A DNA stretch of 64,000 nt from VBDM01 sp964430565. Lineage in GTDB: Bacteria > Pseudomonadota > Gammaproteobacteria > Burkholderiales > SG8-39. Below the pieces are notes generated by a model. That model was given only the letters and a program-made list of their open reading frames with translations. It searched no databases and was not told where the DNA came from. Positions within the stretch are counted from its first letter, which is position 1; each line of letters opens with the position of its first letter. A program made the position numbers and the translations under genes. The DNA lies in assembly GCA_964430565.1 (NCBI GenBank), contig CAYSFD010000020.1, positions 1-64,000 of the forward strand. Reading direction: 5' to 3'. Positions 18,884 to 26,958 of the stretch are shown one piece after another.

Positions 18884-19954
18884 TCACGCGCCCACCGGAC
18901 TGCCGCGTACCACGGGCAGTCCCGCCACCGCCCACGCATTGGTCCCGCCGTCCACGTGCACGACGCGGCGGAATCCCGCCGCCCGCAGTTTGCCGGCAGC
19001 GAGCTGGCTGCGCGTGCCCGTCTGGCACACGCAATACAACGGGTCGTCTGCGTTCATGCTGCCGAGCAGGGCGGCGGGGTCGAGCCGGTCCAGGGGGATA
19101 TTGACCGAGCCGGCGATCCTCACGGTCTCGAATTCCTTCGGCGTACGCACATCCAGGAGTTGTACCCCACCCGAGGCAAGCGCTTCGGCGAGTTGCCTGG
19201 CTGAAACGTTTTGAATGGAGACGCGGTCCTCAAGCTCGGCCCATTGCCTGGGAGCGCTCTCGACCGCGGGCTGGCCGGCGCCCGCTTCGAGATTGGCCGG
19301 AACCGCCTCGTGGATGCGCGCCGGCATCGGCAAGTTGAGGTTCGCCATCGTCTTGAGGAATTCCTCGCGGGTCTTGCCGGCGACGCGCGCGTTGAAGCGC
19401 TTCTCCTCCCCGATGCTGCTCACGCGGCGTCCCTTGTAGTCGTGGCCCGGGTAGACAAGGATCTGCTCGTCGAGCGCGAACAGTTTTTCCGTGATGCTGT
19501 GCCACAGCGCCTCGGCGCTGCCGTTCTGGAAATCGGTGCGCCCGCAACCGCCGATGAGCAGCGTGTCGCCCGTGAAGACGCGGTCGCGCCACAGGTACGA
19601 GAGACTCCCCGGCGTGTGACCCGGAGTGGCGATCGCAAGGATCTCTTCGTGGCCGAACAGGATCACGTCGCCGTCCTGAAGGAGCCTGTCGTACCCTTGA
19701 GCGTTGCAGTCGCGCGCGACCACGGTCTGCGCTCCGGTAGCCTGCTTTAACGCCTGCGCTGCGGTCACGTGATCGGCATGCACGTGGGTCTCGATCGTGT
19801 ACTTGAGCTTGAGGCCGTGCTCGCGTAAGAGGCGCACGTCCCGCTCGACCTGATCGGCCACCGGATCGATCAGAACCGCCTCGTGAGCCGTGTCGTCGGC
19901 GATGAGATACGTGAGAGTGGACGACGCCGGATCGAAAAGTTGCTTGAAGAACAC
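18884..19954 (-). CDS. Persulfide dioxygenase-rhodanese fusion protein
   Basis: A 356-residue two-domain enzyme. The N-terminal metallo-beta-lactamase domain (1-240) is ETHE1/glyoxalase II-like, with metal ligands in THVHADH (His57, His59, Asp61, His62), His113, Asp130 and His171, and would oxidise glutathione persulfide to sulfite. A rhodanese domain (245-350) carries the active Cys310 in CQTGTRS. Such fusions (PRF proteins) couple persulfide oxidation to sulfur transfer. It starts with GTG, with AAGGGAAGG upstream. It directly follows mnmH (30 bp apart, same strand), suggesting one transcript for sulfur/selenium handling. Confidence 0.88.
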   Translation of the reverse strand: MFFKQLFDPASSTLTYLIADDTAHEAVLIDPVADQVERDVRLLREHGLKLKYTIETHVHADHVTAAQALKQATGAQTVVARDCNAQGYDRLLQDGDVILFGHEEILAIATPGHTPGSLSYLWRDRVFTGDTLLIGGCGRTDFQNGSAEALWHSITEKLFALDEQILVYPGHDYKGRRVSSIGEEKRFNARVAGKTREEFLKTMANLNLPMPARIHEAVPANLEAGAGQPAVESAPRQWAELEDRVSIQNVSARQLAEALASGGVQLLDVRTPKEFETVRIAGSVNIPLDRLDPAALLGSMNADDPLYCVCQTGTRSQLAAGKLRAAGFRRVVHVDGGTNAWAVAGLPVVRGSPVGA

Positions 19955-19984
19955 GGTACCTTCCCTTCGTATGCGTCCGCCCGC

Positions 19985-21043
19985 TCAAGCGTTGCCATTC
20001 AACAGCTCCGCGGCGGCTTGCGCTAATCCGGTTTCGTCGAGCCGCTCGAGGGTTAAGCGTCGGGCATCATCATAATGCAAGTAGTTTCGCGCGGCCGCGC
20101 GCACGTAGGACGGGTCGTAATGGGTGACGAGCAAGTCCTCGACCAGCTCGCTCCATGCGCCCAAGTCGGTCTGAGCGAGCCAGCGCTCGATGACCGCATG
20201 GCCATGGCGGCTCGTCAAACATCGGAGCCTTTCCTTGAGCGCGGCGGGCTGCGCCAGAAAATGCCGGTACTCCGCGATGAGGAAGCGCACGCGCTCGGGC
20301 GTGGGCGCTTCCAGGCGCAGGCAATCGCTCTCGCGCATGCGCTCGAGGAGCTTGGCGGGTACCTGCAGCTGGCCGATCTTCTTGCTTTCCGCCTCGACGA
20401 AAACGGGGTGCCCGGAGTCGAGCCGCTTCAGCATGCTCCACACCAGGCTGTCGAACAGTTTTTGCGAAGGCTGAGGCTCGCCCGGAAGCTCCCCGAGCAG
20501 CGATCCGCGGTGGCAGGCGAGGCGCTCGAGGTCGAGGACCTGCGCACCTTGTGCCGCAAGCGCGGCGAGCAGCCGGCTCTTGCCGCAGCCCGTGGCTCCG
20601 CACACCACCCGAAACCGGAATCGAGCGGGCAGCGCCTCGAGTTGCGCCAGAACTTCGCGCCGGTAGGCGCGGTAGCCGCCTTCGAGGGTCGCCGCCTCCC
20701 AGCCCACTTCGCGCAGCACGTGAGCCATCGCCGCCGAGCGCTGCCCGCCGCGCCAGCAATAGACCAGCGGCCTCCAAGCGCGGCCGTGGCCGCGAAAATG
20801 CTCCTCGATGTGCCGCGCGATGTTCTTCGAGACGAGCGCCGCACCCAGTTTCTTTGCGTCGAAGGGCGAGACCTGCTTGTAGAGCGTCCCCACCTGGGCG
20901 CGCTCCGCATCGTCGAGCACGGGGCAGTTCACCGCTTGCGGGACGTGATCGAGCGCGAATTCGGCGGGTGAGCGCACGTCGATGACCTCGTCAAAGGCAT
21001 CGAGCTGTGCTACGGTAACGGCGTTCGAACGCTTTGAATCCAC
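19985..21043 (-). CDS. mnmH: tRNA 2-selenouridine synthase MnmH (SelU)
   Basis: A 352-residue enzyme that replaces sulfur by selenium at the wobble 2-thiouridine of tRNA-Lys, -Glu and -Gln, through a geranylated intermediate, using selenophosphate. The N-terminal rhodanese domain holds the essential Cys96 in CWRGGQRS. The C-terminal P-loop domain starts at GATGCGKS (149-156). It starts with GTG at 21043, with ATGAGG just upstream. It is divergent from selD, with 15 bases between the start codons, so the promoters of each gene must lie within the other's coding region or be extremely compact. Confidence 0.95.
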   Translation of the reverse strand: MDSKRSNAVTVAQLDAFDEVIDVRSPAEFALDHVPQAVNCPVLDDAERAQVGTLYKQVSPFDAKKLGAALVSKNIARHIEEHFRGHGRAWRPLVYCWRGGQRSAAMAHVLREVGWEAATLEGGYRAYRREVLAQLEALPARFRFRVVCGATGCGKSRLLAALAAQGAQVLDLERLACHRGSLLGELPGEPQPSQKLFDSLVWSMLKRLDSGHPVFVEAESKKIGQLQVPAKLLERMRESDCLRLEAPTPERVRFLIAEYRHFLAQPAALKERLRCLTSRHGHAVIERWLAQTDLGAWSELVEDLLVTHYDPSYVRAAARNYLHYDDARRLTLERLDETGLAQAAAELLNGNA

Positions 21044-21058
21044 GGCCTCATTTTATCC

Positions 21059-22111
21059 ATGAACGCACCCGCCGACCTGATCCGCCTGACGCAGTTTTCC
21101 CACGGCGGCGGCTGCGGCTGCAAGATTGCGCCCGCCGTCCTCTCTGAAATCCTCGCCAAGACGCCGGTCCGCGGGCTGCCGAAGGATCTGCTCGTCGGCA
21201 TCGAGTCGAGCGACGACGCGGCGGTGTACAGGCTCAACGACGAGCAGGCGATCGTCGCTACCACCGATTTCTTCACGCCCATCGTCGACGATCCCTACGA
21301 CTTCGGGCGCATCGCTGCGACCAACGCGCTCTCGGATGTCTATGCGATGGGCGGGAAACCGATCTTCGCGCTCGCGATTGTCGGCATGCCGCTCGAAAAG
21401 ATGCCCGTCGAAGTCATTCAGAGAATCATCTCGGGCGGCGAGTCTGTGTGCGCTCTGGCCGGAATCCCCATCGCCGGCGGCCACTCGATCGACACCCTCG
21501 AGCCGATCTACGGCTTGGTGGGGCTCGGGCTCGTGCATCCGAAGAACGTCAAGCGCAACGACCGCGCGCGCGCGGGCGATGTGCTCATTCTGGGCAAGCC
21601 GCTCGGCGTCGGCATCCTTTCTGCGGCGCTGAAGAAAGGCAATCTGTCTCCGGAAGGCTACAAGCAGATGCTGGAAGTCACGACCCAGCTCAATACCCCG
21701 GGCACTGCACTCGCGGAAATGGAAGACGTTCACGCTTTGACCGACGTCACCGGCTTCGGCCTCGCGGGGCATCTTCTCGAAATCTGCCGCGGCTCGAAGC
21801 TCGGAGCGGAAATTCGGTTCGACGACCTGCCAGTCTTGCCCGAGGCGCTCGAATGGGTGAAGCAGGGGACCGCGACCGGCGCGTCGGACCGCAACTGGAA
21901 AGGCTACGGTCACGAAGTGCGCATGCCCGCGGGTGCGCCCGAATGGAAGAGGAAGCTCATCAGCGATCCGCAGACGAGCGGCGGATTGTTGGTGGCGTGC
22001 GCGCCGGGGGCAGAAAAGAAAGTACTCGAAAAATTCAAGGCTGAGGGTTTCGCTTCCGCCCATGCTGTCGGTGCAATGAGAGTGGGCGAGGTCACCTTAG
22101 CAGTCGTCTAG
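21059..22111 (+). CDS. selD: Selenide, water dikinase SelD
   Basis: Makes selenophosphate from selenide and ATP. The protein has 350 residues. The catalytic pair is Cys19 and Lys22 in GGGCGCK (Cys17 and Lys20 in E. coli), so this is the Cys form, not a selenoprotein. Other family motifs are VATTDFFTPIVDDP, TNALSDVYAMGG and DPQTSGGLL. No good Shine-Dalgarno precedes the ATG. Paired with mnmH and with no selA or selB in the window, it most plausibly feeds tRNA selenation. The tRNA-Glu remnant begins 70 bases after its stop. Confidence 0.95.
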   Translation: MNAPADLIRLTQFSHGGGCGCKIAPAVLSEILAKTPVRGLPKDLLVGIESSDDAAVYRLNDEQAIVATTDFFTPIVDDPYDFGRIAATNALSDVYAMGGKPIFALAIVGMPLEKMPVEVIQRIISGGESVCALAGIPIAGGHSIDTLEPIYGLVGLGLVHPKNVKRNDRARAGDVLILGKPLGVGILSAALKKGNLSPEGYKQMLEVTTQLNTPGTALAEMEDVHALTDVTGFGLAGHLLEICRGSKLGAEIRFDDLPVLPEALEWVKQGTATGASDRNWKGYGHEVRMPAGAPEWKRKLISDPQTSGGLLVACAPGAEKKVLEKFKAEGFASAHAVGAMRVGEVTLAVV

Positions 22112-22113
22112 AT

Positions 22114-22140
22114 GTGGCGGATCGCCTTCGGGTCGGCCAC
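22114..22140 (+). terminator. Possible hairpin after selD
   Basis: Arms GTGGC-G-GATC and GGTC-G-GCCAC form nine pairs around one G-G mismatch with a 7-base loop, starting 3 bases after the selD stop. No T-run follows, so factor-independent termination is uncertain. It may only stabilise the mRNA 3' end. Confidence 0.4.
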
Positions 22141-22181
22141 GTGCAGAAAGCACCCGAGGCCATCAGCTCTGCTCAGACAGC

Positions 22182-22231
22182 ATCGCCCTTTCACGGCGGT
22201 AACAGGGGTTCGAATCCCCTTGGGGACGCCA
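22182..22231 (+). tRNA. tRNA-Glu(UUC), 3' part only; the 5' half is missing or degenerate
   Basis: The last 49-50 bases of a tRNA-Glu are preserved: anticodon stem TCGCC/GGCGG around loop CTTTCAC with anticodon TTC, a T arm AGGGG-TTCGAAT-CCCCT, the 3' acceptor strand TGGGGAC, discriminator G and an encoded CCA. Upstream, a full-length gene would need GTCCCCA at 22156-22162. The sequence there is GAGGCCA, leaving three unpaired positions, and no D arm with a GG loop can be drawn. So this is a truncated gene or an attachment-site remnant, not a normal tRNA. It ends in a 16-base sequence repeated at 23011-23026. Confidence 0.8.
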
Positions 22232-22402
22232 GAATAAACAAAGGCTTGATTGTCCTCATTTCTACCGCTCGCAACCACCGTCCGTATTCTGTATGCTGTT
22301 TCTCGCACCATCACGAGAGTTCGCGACGTTCCCGCTGCTGCGGTCGCGATCATCGCGGAAACATCCACAAAGATACGTGACACGCGAAAGGGGGGGTCTC
22401 AC

Positions 22403-22948
22403 ATGTCCCAGGCTTTTCGGCTAGTTTGGTTGTCCCCATTTGTCATCGCCTTCATCGGTGCGCTTGAGGGCTGCGGCACCGTGCCGGTAGTGGCCAATCC
22501 CCACACCTTCGACGTGCGCGGAACTACGCAGAAGCTGAATGCGCCGCAGACGATCACTCTCAATAACGGCTATCCGTCGGAAACCAGGATGCCCATCGGC
22601 TCGCAGGGCGCCATGACTTTTGAGGCAGACATGCGGCAGCTTACCGATGTGGCGATCGAAATGATCAGCCGCCATTTGGGCAAGAATGGCGTCAAAGTAG
22701 GCTCGGGGGAGAAGACGATTACCGTGAGAATGCGCGATGTCAGGATTGACGTCGTCCCTATCCCGTTCGCGACTCGATATAACGCGACCTTGGCTCTTGA
22801 AGCTCGGCTTGGCGACGGGACCGTGGCGACGATACCAGCTACGAACGGCTCCCCCGGCGGCGCGGACCGCTCGGTCGACGGTGCTATTCTCTTCGCGATC
22901 ACAGGGTTGCTGAACGACTCGGGCTTCGTCGGCTACGTCAATCGCTGA
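22403..22948 (+). CDS. Putative lipoprotein of unknown function
   Basis: A 181-residue exported protein from ATG 22403 with AAAGGGGGGG upstream; the frame is open further upstream but enters the tRNA region. The hydrophobic leader ends in LEGCG, a possible but poor lipobox (Glu at -2). The mature part has TFDVRGTTQKL, a segment on RMPIGSQGAMTFEADM, and a C-terminal domain ending SGFVGYVNR. I do not recognise a characterised family. It lies between the tRNA-Glu 3' remnant and a second copy of its last 16 bases, so it may be cargo of a small insertion. Confidence 0.65.
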   Translation: MSQAFRLVWLSPFVIAFIGALEGCGTVPVVANPHTFDVRGTTQKLNAPQTITLNNGYPSETRMPIGSQGAMTFEADMRQLTDVAIEMISRHLGKNGVKVGSGEKTITVRMRDVRIDVVPIPFATRYNATLALEARLGDGTVATIPATNGSPGGADRSVDGAILFAITGLLNDSGFVGYVNR

Positions 22949-22979
22949 CGGGTTCACGCCGCGACCCGCCATTCCCAGG

Positions 22980-23762
22980 CTAATCCTCCTGGGGCGCGTC
23001 AAGTGTGCGTCCCCTTGGGGACGCCACCAAGACCAGGGATTCACCCCAAATCTTGAGTAACGCAACCCGGGAAATAACCCTGGCTCGCCAAGTTCGGCTA
23101 GATATTGTTTCAGACCGCGACCCGCTGTCGTAGCCGCCACTCCTGCCTATTTGCTTGGAGGGCACCACCATCCCCGCCAGCCCCCGCCACACGTTCTCCA
23201 GCATGATCGGCTGCGCCGCGGCGGTGGGGTGGATGTTGTCCTCCTGAACCATTTCGCGCGTGTCGGAGACGCCTTCGAAGATGAAGGGCACGAGGGCGGT
23301 GCGTTCGTCGCGCGCCACTTCGCGGAACGCCGAGCGGAATTCGTTGGTGTATTTTGCGCCGTAGTTGGGCGGCATCTGGAGGCCGACGAGGAGGACGCGC
23401 GCTCCCGCCCGCTTGGACGCGCGGATGATGGCGGTGAGGTTGGCCTTGATCTCTCGCACCGGCAGCCCGCGCAGGCCGTCGTTCCCGCCGAGCTGGACGA
23501 TCACGATCGCGGGTTTGACCGAGGCGAGGGTGCGGCCGATGCGCGCCGCGCCGCCGGCCGTGGTTTCGCCGCTGATGCTCTCGTTCACCACGGTATAATC
23601 GAGCCTTCTTTGTTTGAGGCGCTCGCCGAGCAACGCCACCCAGCCCGCGTTCTGGGGGATGCCGTAGGCGGCGGAGAGGCTGTCCCCGTATACGAGGATC
23701 GTCTGCGCGGCACCCGCCGATCCGCAGGCGGCGAGCAGCAAGGCGAAAAGCATCGATCTCAT
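22980..23762 (-). CDS. tesA: TesA-type GDSL esterase/arylesterase with an abnormal C-terminal extension
   Basis: SGNH hydrolase with a signal peptide (residues 1-19, ending AGA). The block I GDSLSAAYG gives Ser28, then GETTAGG, QLGGNDGLRG, and DNIHPT with Asp175 and His178. The normal fold ends near residue 200 (NVWRGLAGMVV). The frame continues about 60 residues through basic, Ser-rich sequence encoded at 22980-23162, which includes the tRNA-derived repeat, so the native 3' end seems replaced. Its ATG (23760-23762, on the minus strand) shares two bases with the ybbA ATG on the other strand. Order tesA-ybbA-ybbP is conserved in proteobacteria. Periplasmic lysophospholipase or thioesterase activity is expected. 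Confidence 0.88.
   Translation of the reverse strand: MRSMLFALLLAACGSAGAAQTILVYGDSLSAAYGIPQNAGWVALLGERLKQRRLDYTVVNESISGETTAGGAARIGRTLASVKPAIVIVQLGGNDGLRGLPVREIKANLTAIIRASKRAGARVLLVGLQMPPNYGAKYTNEFRSAFREVARDERTALVPFIFEGVSDTREMVQEDNIHPTAAAQPIMLENVWRGLAGMVVPSKQIGRSGGYDSGSRSETISSRTWRARVISRVALLKIWGESLVLVASPRGRTLDAPQED
23008..23026. repeat. Second copy of the tRNA-Glu end; hairpin-forming remnant
   Basis: The 16 bases CCCCTTGGGGACGCCA at 23011-23026 repeat exactly the end of the tRNA-Glu remnant at 22216-22231, in the same orientation, 795 bases apart. Here they are preceded by GCGT, so GCGTCCCC pairs with GGGGACGC. This is what remains if a tRNA-Glu gene loses everything between its 5' CCCC and its T-stem CCCC. 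It could equally be a direct-repeat attachment site flanking the lipoprotein segment. Confidence 0.7.
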
Positions 23763-24462
23763 GTCTGATTCATCCCAAGCTATTGTCCAGGCTACCGGGC
23801 TCTCCAAGGTCGTTCGCCTTGCGAACGGGAGCCCGGGCGCGAACGAGCTGGTTATTTTGCAGGACATTTCGTTGGAGGTCATGTCGGGCGAGGCAGTCGC
23901 CATCGTCGGCGCCTCCGGATCGGGGAAATCCACTCTGCTCGGGCTGCTCGCCGGCCTCGATACGCCGAGCTCAGGCGCGGTGCGCCTGGATGGCGCCGAC
24001 CTCTTTGCCCTCGACGAGGACGGGCGCGCGGCGCTGCGCGCTCGGCTGCTCGGCTTCGTTTTCCAGTCCTTCCAGTTGCTCCCGGCGCTCAATGCCCTCG
24101 AGAACGTGATGCTGCCGCTTGAGCTTGCGGGCGAGCCGCGGGCGGCGGAGCTCGCGGAAAAGATGCTCGCACGCGTGGGCCTCGCCGAGCGGCTGCGGCA
24201 TTACCCGAAAACGCTGTCGGGGGGCGAGCAGCAGCGCGTGGCGCTCGCGCGCGCCTTCGTCACGAGGCCCAAGCTGCTTCTCGCGGATGAGCCGACCGGA
24301 AACCTGGACGCCGCGACCGGCGCAGGCGTGATCGAGCTCATGTTCGAGATGAACGCGGAAGCGCGCACGACGCTGCTTCTGGTGACCCACGACGAGGCGA
24401 TCGCCGGCCGCTGCGCGAGAAGGATCAGGCTGGCCGCCGGCCGCATCGACCGCGAAGGCTGA
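23761..24462 (+). CDS. ybbA: ABC transporter ATP-binding protein YbbA
   Basis: A 233-residue LolD/MacB-type ATPase. Walker A is GASGSGKST, the Q-loop FVFQSFQLLP, the signature LSGGEQQRVALARA and Walker B LLLADEPTGNLD. It partners the FtsX-type permease YbbP encoded 7 bp downstream. The pair forms a type VII (mechanotransmission) ABC system of unclear substrate, genetically linked to the esterase TesA. The start codon overlaps the divergent tesA start codon on the opposite strand (CATG). Confidence 0.93.
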   Translation: MSDSSQAIVQATGLSKVVRLANGSPGANELVILQDISLEVMSGEAVAIVGASGSGKSTLLGLLAGLDTPSSGAVRLDGADLFALDEDGRAALRARLLGFVFQSFQLLPALNALENVMLPLELAGEPRAAELAEKMLARVGLAERLRHYPKTLSGGEQQRVALARAFVTRPKLLLADEPTGNLDAATGAGVIELMFEMNAEARTTLLLVTHDEAIAGRCARRIRLAAGRIDREG

Positions 24463-24468
24463 TCGGCG

Positions 24469-26958
24469 ATGCTGCGACTTGCCCTCCGCATGCTGCTGCG
24501 CGATTGGCGAGCGGGCGAGTTGCGCGTGCTCGCGCTCGCTCTGGTGCTCGCTTCGGGAAGCGTCACCAGCGTCGCCTTCTTCGCCGACCGCGTGCGGCAG
24601 GCGCTCACGCGCGAGGCTCACCAGGTGCTGGGCGCGGACATGCTGATGACCGCCGACCACGCTTGGAGCCCGGAATTCCGCGACGAGATCGCGAAGCGCG
24701 GCCTCTCCCGGGCGGAGAGCGTGAACTTCGTCAGCATGGCGCGGGCGGGCGACGAGGCCCTCCTCGCCGCGGTCAAGGCCGTGACGCCGGGCTACCCCTT
24801 GCGGGGGAAATTGCGAATCGCGCCCGGCTTGAACACCGAGGGTGCGGACACCGACTCGGTTCCGCCGCAGGGGGCCGCGTGGCTCGACGAGCGCATGATG
24901 GCGGCGCTCAAACTCTCGCCCGGCGACGCGCTCGAGCTGGGCAATGCGCGCTTTCGCGTCGATGCCGTGCTGACCGTGGAACCCGACCGGGGCGCGTCCT
25001 TCATGAATTTCGCGCCGCGCGTGATGATCCGATTCGACGATCTGCCCGCGACGGGCCTGGTGCAGCCCGGGAGCCGCATCAGCTACCAGCTGCTCGCCGC
25101 AGGGGAGAGAGAATCGATTCAGCAGTTCGAGCAATGGGCAAGGGCGCGATTGGGCCGGGGCGAGCGCATCGACAGTCTGGAGAACGCGCGCCCCGAAGTG
25201 CGCGCGGGACTCGATCGCGCGCAGAACTTCCTCGGGCTCACCGCGATGCTCGCTGTGATACTCTCGGCCGTGGCGGTCGCGCTCGGCACGAGGCGCTACA
25301 CGGAGCGCCACCTCGACGGCTACGCCGTCATGCGCTGCATGGGTGCAACCCAATCGCAGCTCTTCGCCCTGTTCGCCTGGGAGTTTCTGCTCCTCGCGCT
25401 CGGGGCGTCGCTCGCGGGCTGCGCGCTCGGTTTCGCAGTCCAGGAGCTGGTCGCCTGGTCGCTGGCGGCGCTGATCCCGGGGATCTTGCCTGCGCCCGGG
25501 CCGATCCCGCTCCTCCAGGGCGGCGCGACCGGGCTGGTACTCCTCCTTGGCTGCGCGCTTCCGCCGCTCCTCCAGCTAAAGGAGGTCCCGGCGCTGCGGG
25601 TGATCCGGCGCGACGTCGGCCCCCCGAGCCAGGGCGCCCTCGCTGTATACGTACTGGGTTTCGTCAGCGTGTTCGCGCTGCTCTTATGGCAGGCGGGGGA
25701 GATCAAGCTCGCGGCCTACGTGTTCGGCGGCTTTGCCGCGGCCTTCGGGATCTTCGCCGCGCTCGGTTACGGCGCCTTGAAGGCGATCGGGCGGTACGGC
25801 AGGACGACCGGAGGCATCTCCTGGCGCTACGGCCTTGCCAATCTCCTGCGGCGACCGCGTGCCAACACGGTGCAGATCGTGGCGATCGCCGTGGGGCTCA
25901 CCGCGATCCTACTCCTCACCGTGATCCGGGCCGACCTGATCGACGTCTGGCGCGGGCGGCTCCCGGCGGACGCGCCCGACCGGTTCCTCGTCAACATCCA
26001 GCCCGAGCAAAGACAGCCGCTCGCCGAATTCTTCGAGCGCAACGGCGTGAAGCAGCCGCAGACTTTTCCGATGGTGCGGGCGCGCCTCGTCGCCGTCAAC
26101 GCGAAGCCGGTGGGAGCGGACGACTATTCGGACGAGCGCGCTAAGCGCCAGATCGAGCGCGAGTTCAACGTGACGCACATGAGCGAGCTGCCGCCCGACA
26201 ACAAGGTCACCGCGGGTGCCTGGTTCGGCCCGGATGATCTCAAGCGCGGAGCGATTTCGATCGAGTACTGGATCGCCGAGCGCTTCGGCGTCCGCGTGGG
26301 CGATACGCTCGAATTCCTCGCCGCCGGCCGCAGCTTCTCCGCGGTCGTGACGAGCGTGCGCAAGCTCGAGTGGGATTCGATGCGGCCGAATTTCTTTTTC
26401 ATCACCACCCCAGCGCTGCTCGAGGGCTTTCCGGCGAGCTACATCGCGGCCTTCCATGCGCCGCGAGGCGATCCTGTGCTGACGCTGCGCCTGTCGCAGG
26501 CCTTCCCGAACGTCACCGTGATCGACGTGACTGCAATCCTCGCCCAGGCGCAGCGCGTGATGGATCAGCTGATCGGCGCGGTGCAGCTCGTTTTCGCATT
26601 CGCGCTGGCGGCGGGAGTGCTGGTGCTGTACGCGGCGCTGCTCGCGACCCAGGACGAGCGCACGCACGAGGCGGCGGTGATGCGCGCCCTGGGGGCAAGC
26701 CGGGCCCAGGTGCTTGCCGCGCAGCGCGCCGAATTCGCCGTGCTCGGCGCGATCGCAGGCCTCCTCGCCGCGTTCGGCGCGAGCGCGATCGGCTGGACGC
26801 TCGCGACGCGCGTATTCCAGTTCGAGTTCTTCTGGAACGGCTGGATCTGGCTGGCGGGGCCGGCGCTCGGGCTTGTCTGCGTCGTCCTCAATGCCTGGGC
26901 CGGCGCCCGCGCGGCACTGAGTCGACCGCCGATGGATGCGCTGCGAGAGGGCGTGTAG
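24469..26958 (+). CDS. ybbP: FtsX-like permease YbbP
   Basis: An 829-residue inner-membrane protein with two FtsX domains, about ten helices and large periplasmic loops. An N-terminal helix near residues 15-32 is followed by a MacB-type periplasmic domain (TREAHQVLGADMLMTADH). FtsX cores occur near residues 255-430 and 690-815, with the typical THEAAVMRALGASRAQ segment in the second. It works with YbbA as an ATP-driven mechanotransmitter, perhaps in lipid or lysophospholipid handling given the tesA linkage; this role is inferred. Length is standard for the family. Confidence 0.93.
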   Translation: MLRLALRMLLRDWRAGELRVLALALVLASGSVTSVAFFADRVRQALTREAHQVLGADMLMTADHAWSPEFRDEIAKRGLSRAESVNFVSMARAGDEALLAAVKAVTPGYPLRGKLRIAPGLNTEGADTDSVPPQGAAWLDERMMAALKLSPGDALELGNARFRVDAVLTVEPDRGASFMNFAPRVMIRFDDLPATGLVQPGSRISYQLLAAGERESIQQFEQWARARLGRGERIDSLENARPEVRAGLDRAQNFLGLTAMLAVILSAVAVALGTRRYTERHLDGYAVMRCMGATQSQLFALFAWEFLLLALGASLAGCALGFAVQELVAWSLAALIPGILPAPGPIPLLQGGATGLVLLLGCALPPLLQLKEVPALRVIRRDVGPPSQGALAVYVLGFVSVFALLLWQAGEIKLAAYVFGGFAAAFGIFAALGYGALKAIGRYGRTTGGISWRYGLANLLRRPRANTVQIVAIAVGLTAILLLTVIRADLIDVWRGRLPADAPDRFLVNIQPEQRQPLAEFFERNGVKQPQTFPMVRARLVAVNAKPVGADDYSDERAKRQIEREFNVTHMSELPPDNKVTAGAWFGPDDLKRGAISIEYWIAERFGVRVGDTLEFLAAGRSFSAVVTSVRKLEWDSMRPNFFFITTPALLEGFPASYIAAFHAPRGDPVLTLRLSQAFPNVTVIDVTAILAQAQRVMDQLIGAVQLVFAFALAAGVLVLYAALLATQDERTHEAAVMRALGASRAQVLAAQRAEFAVLGAIAGLLAAFGASAIGWTLATRVFQFEFFWNGWIWLAGPALGLVCVVLNAWAGARAALSRPPMDALREGV

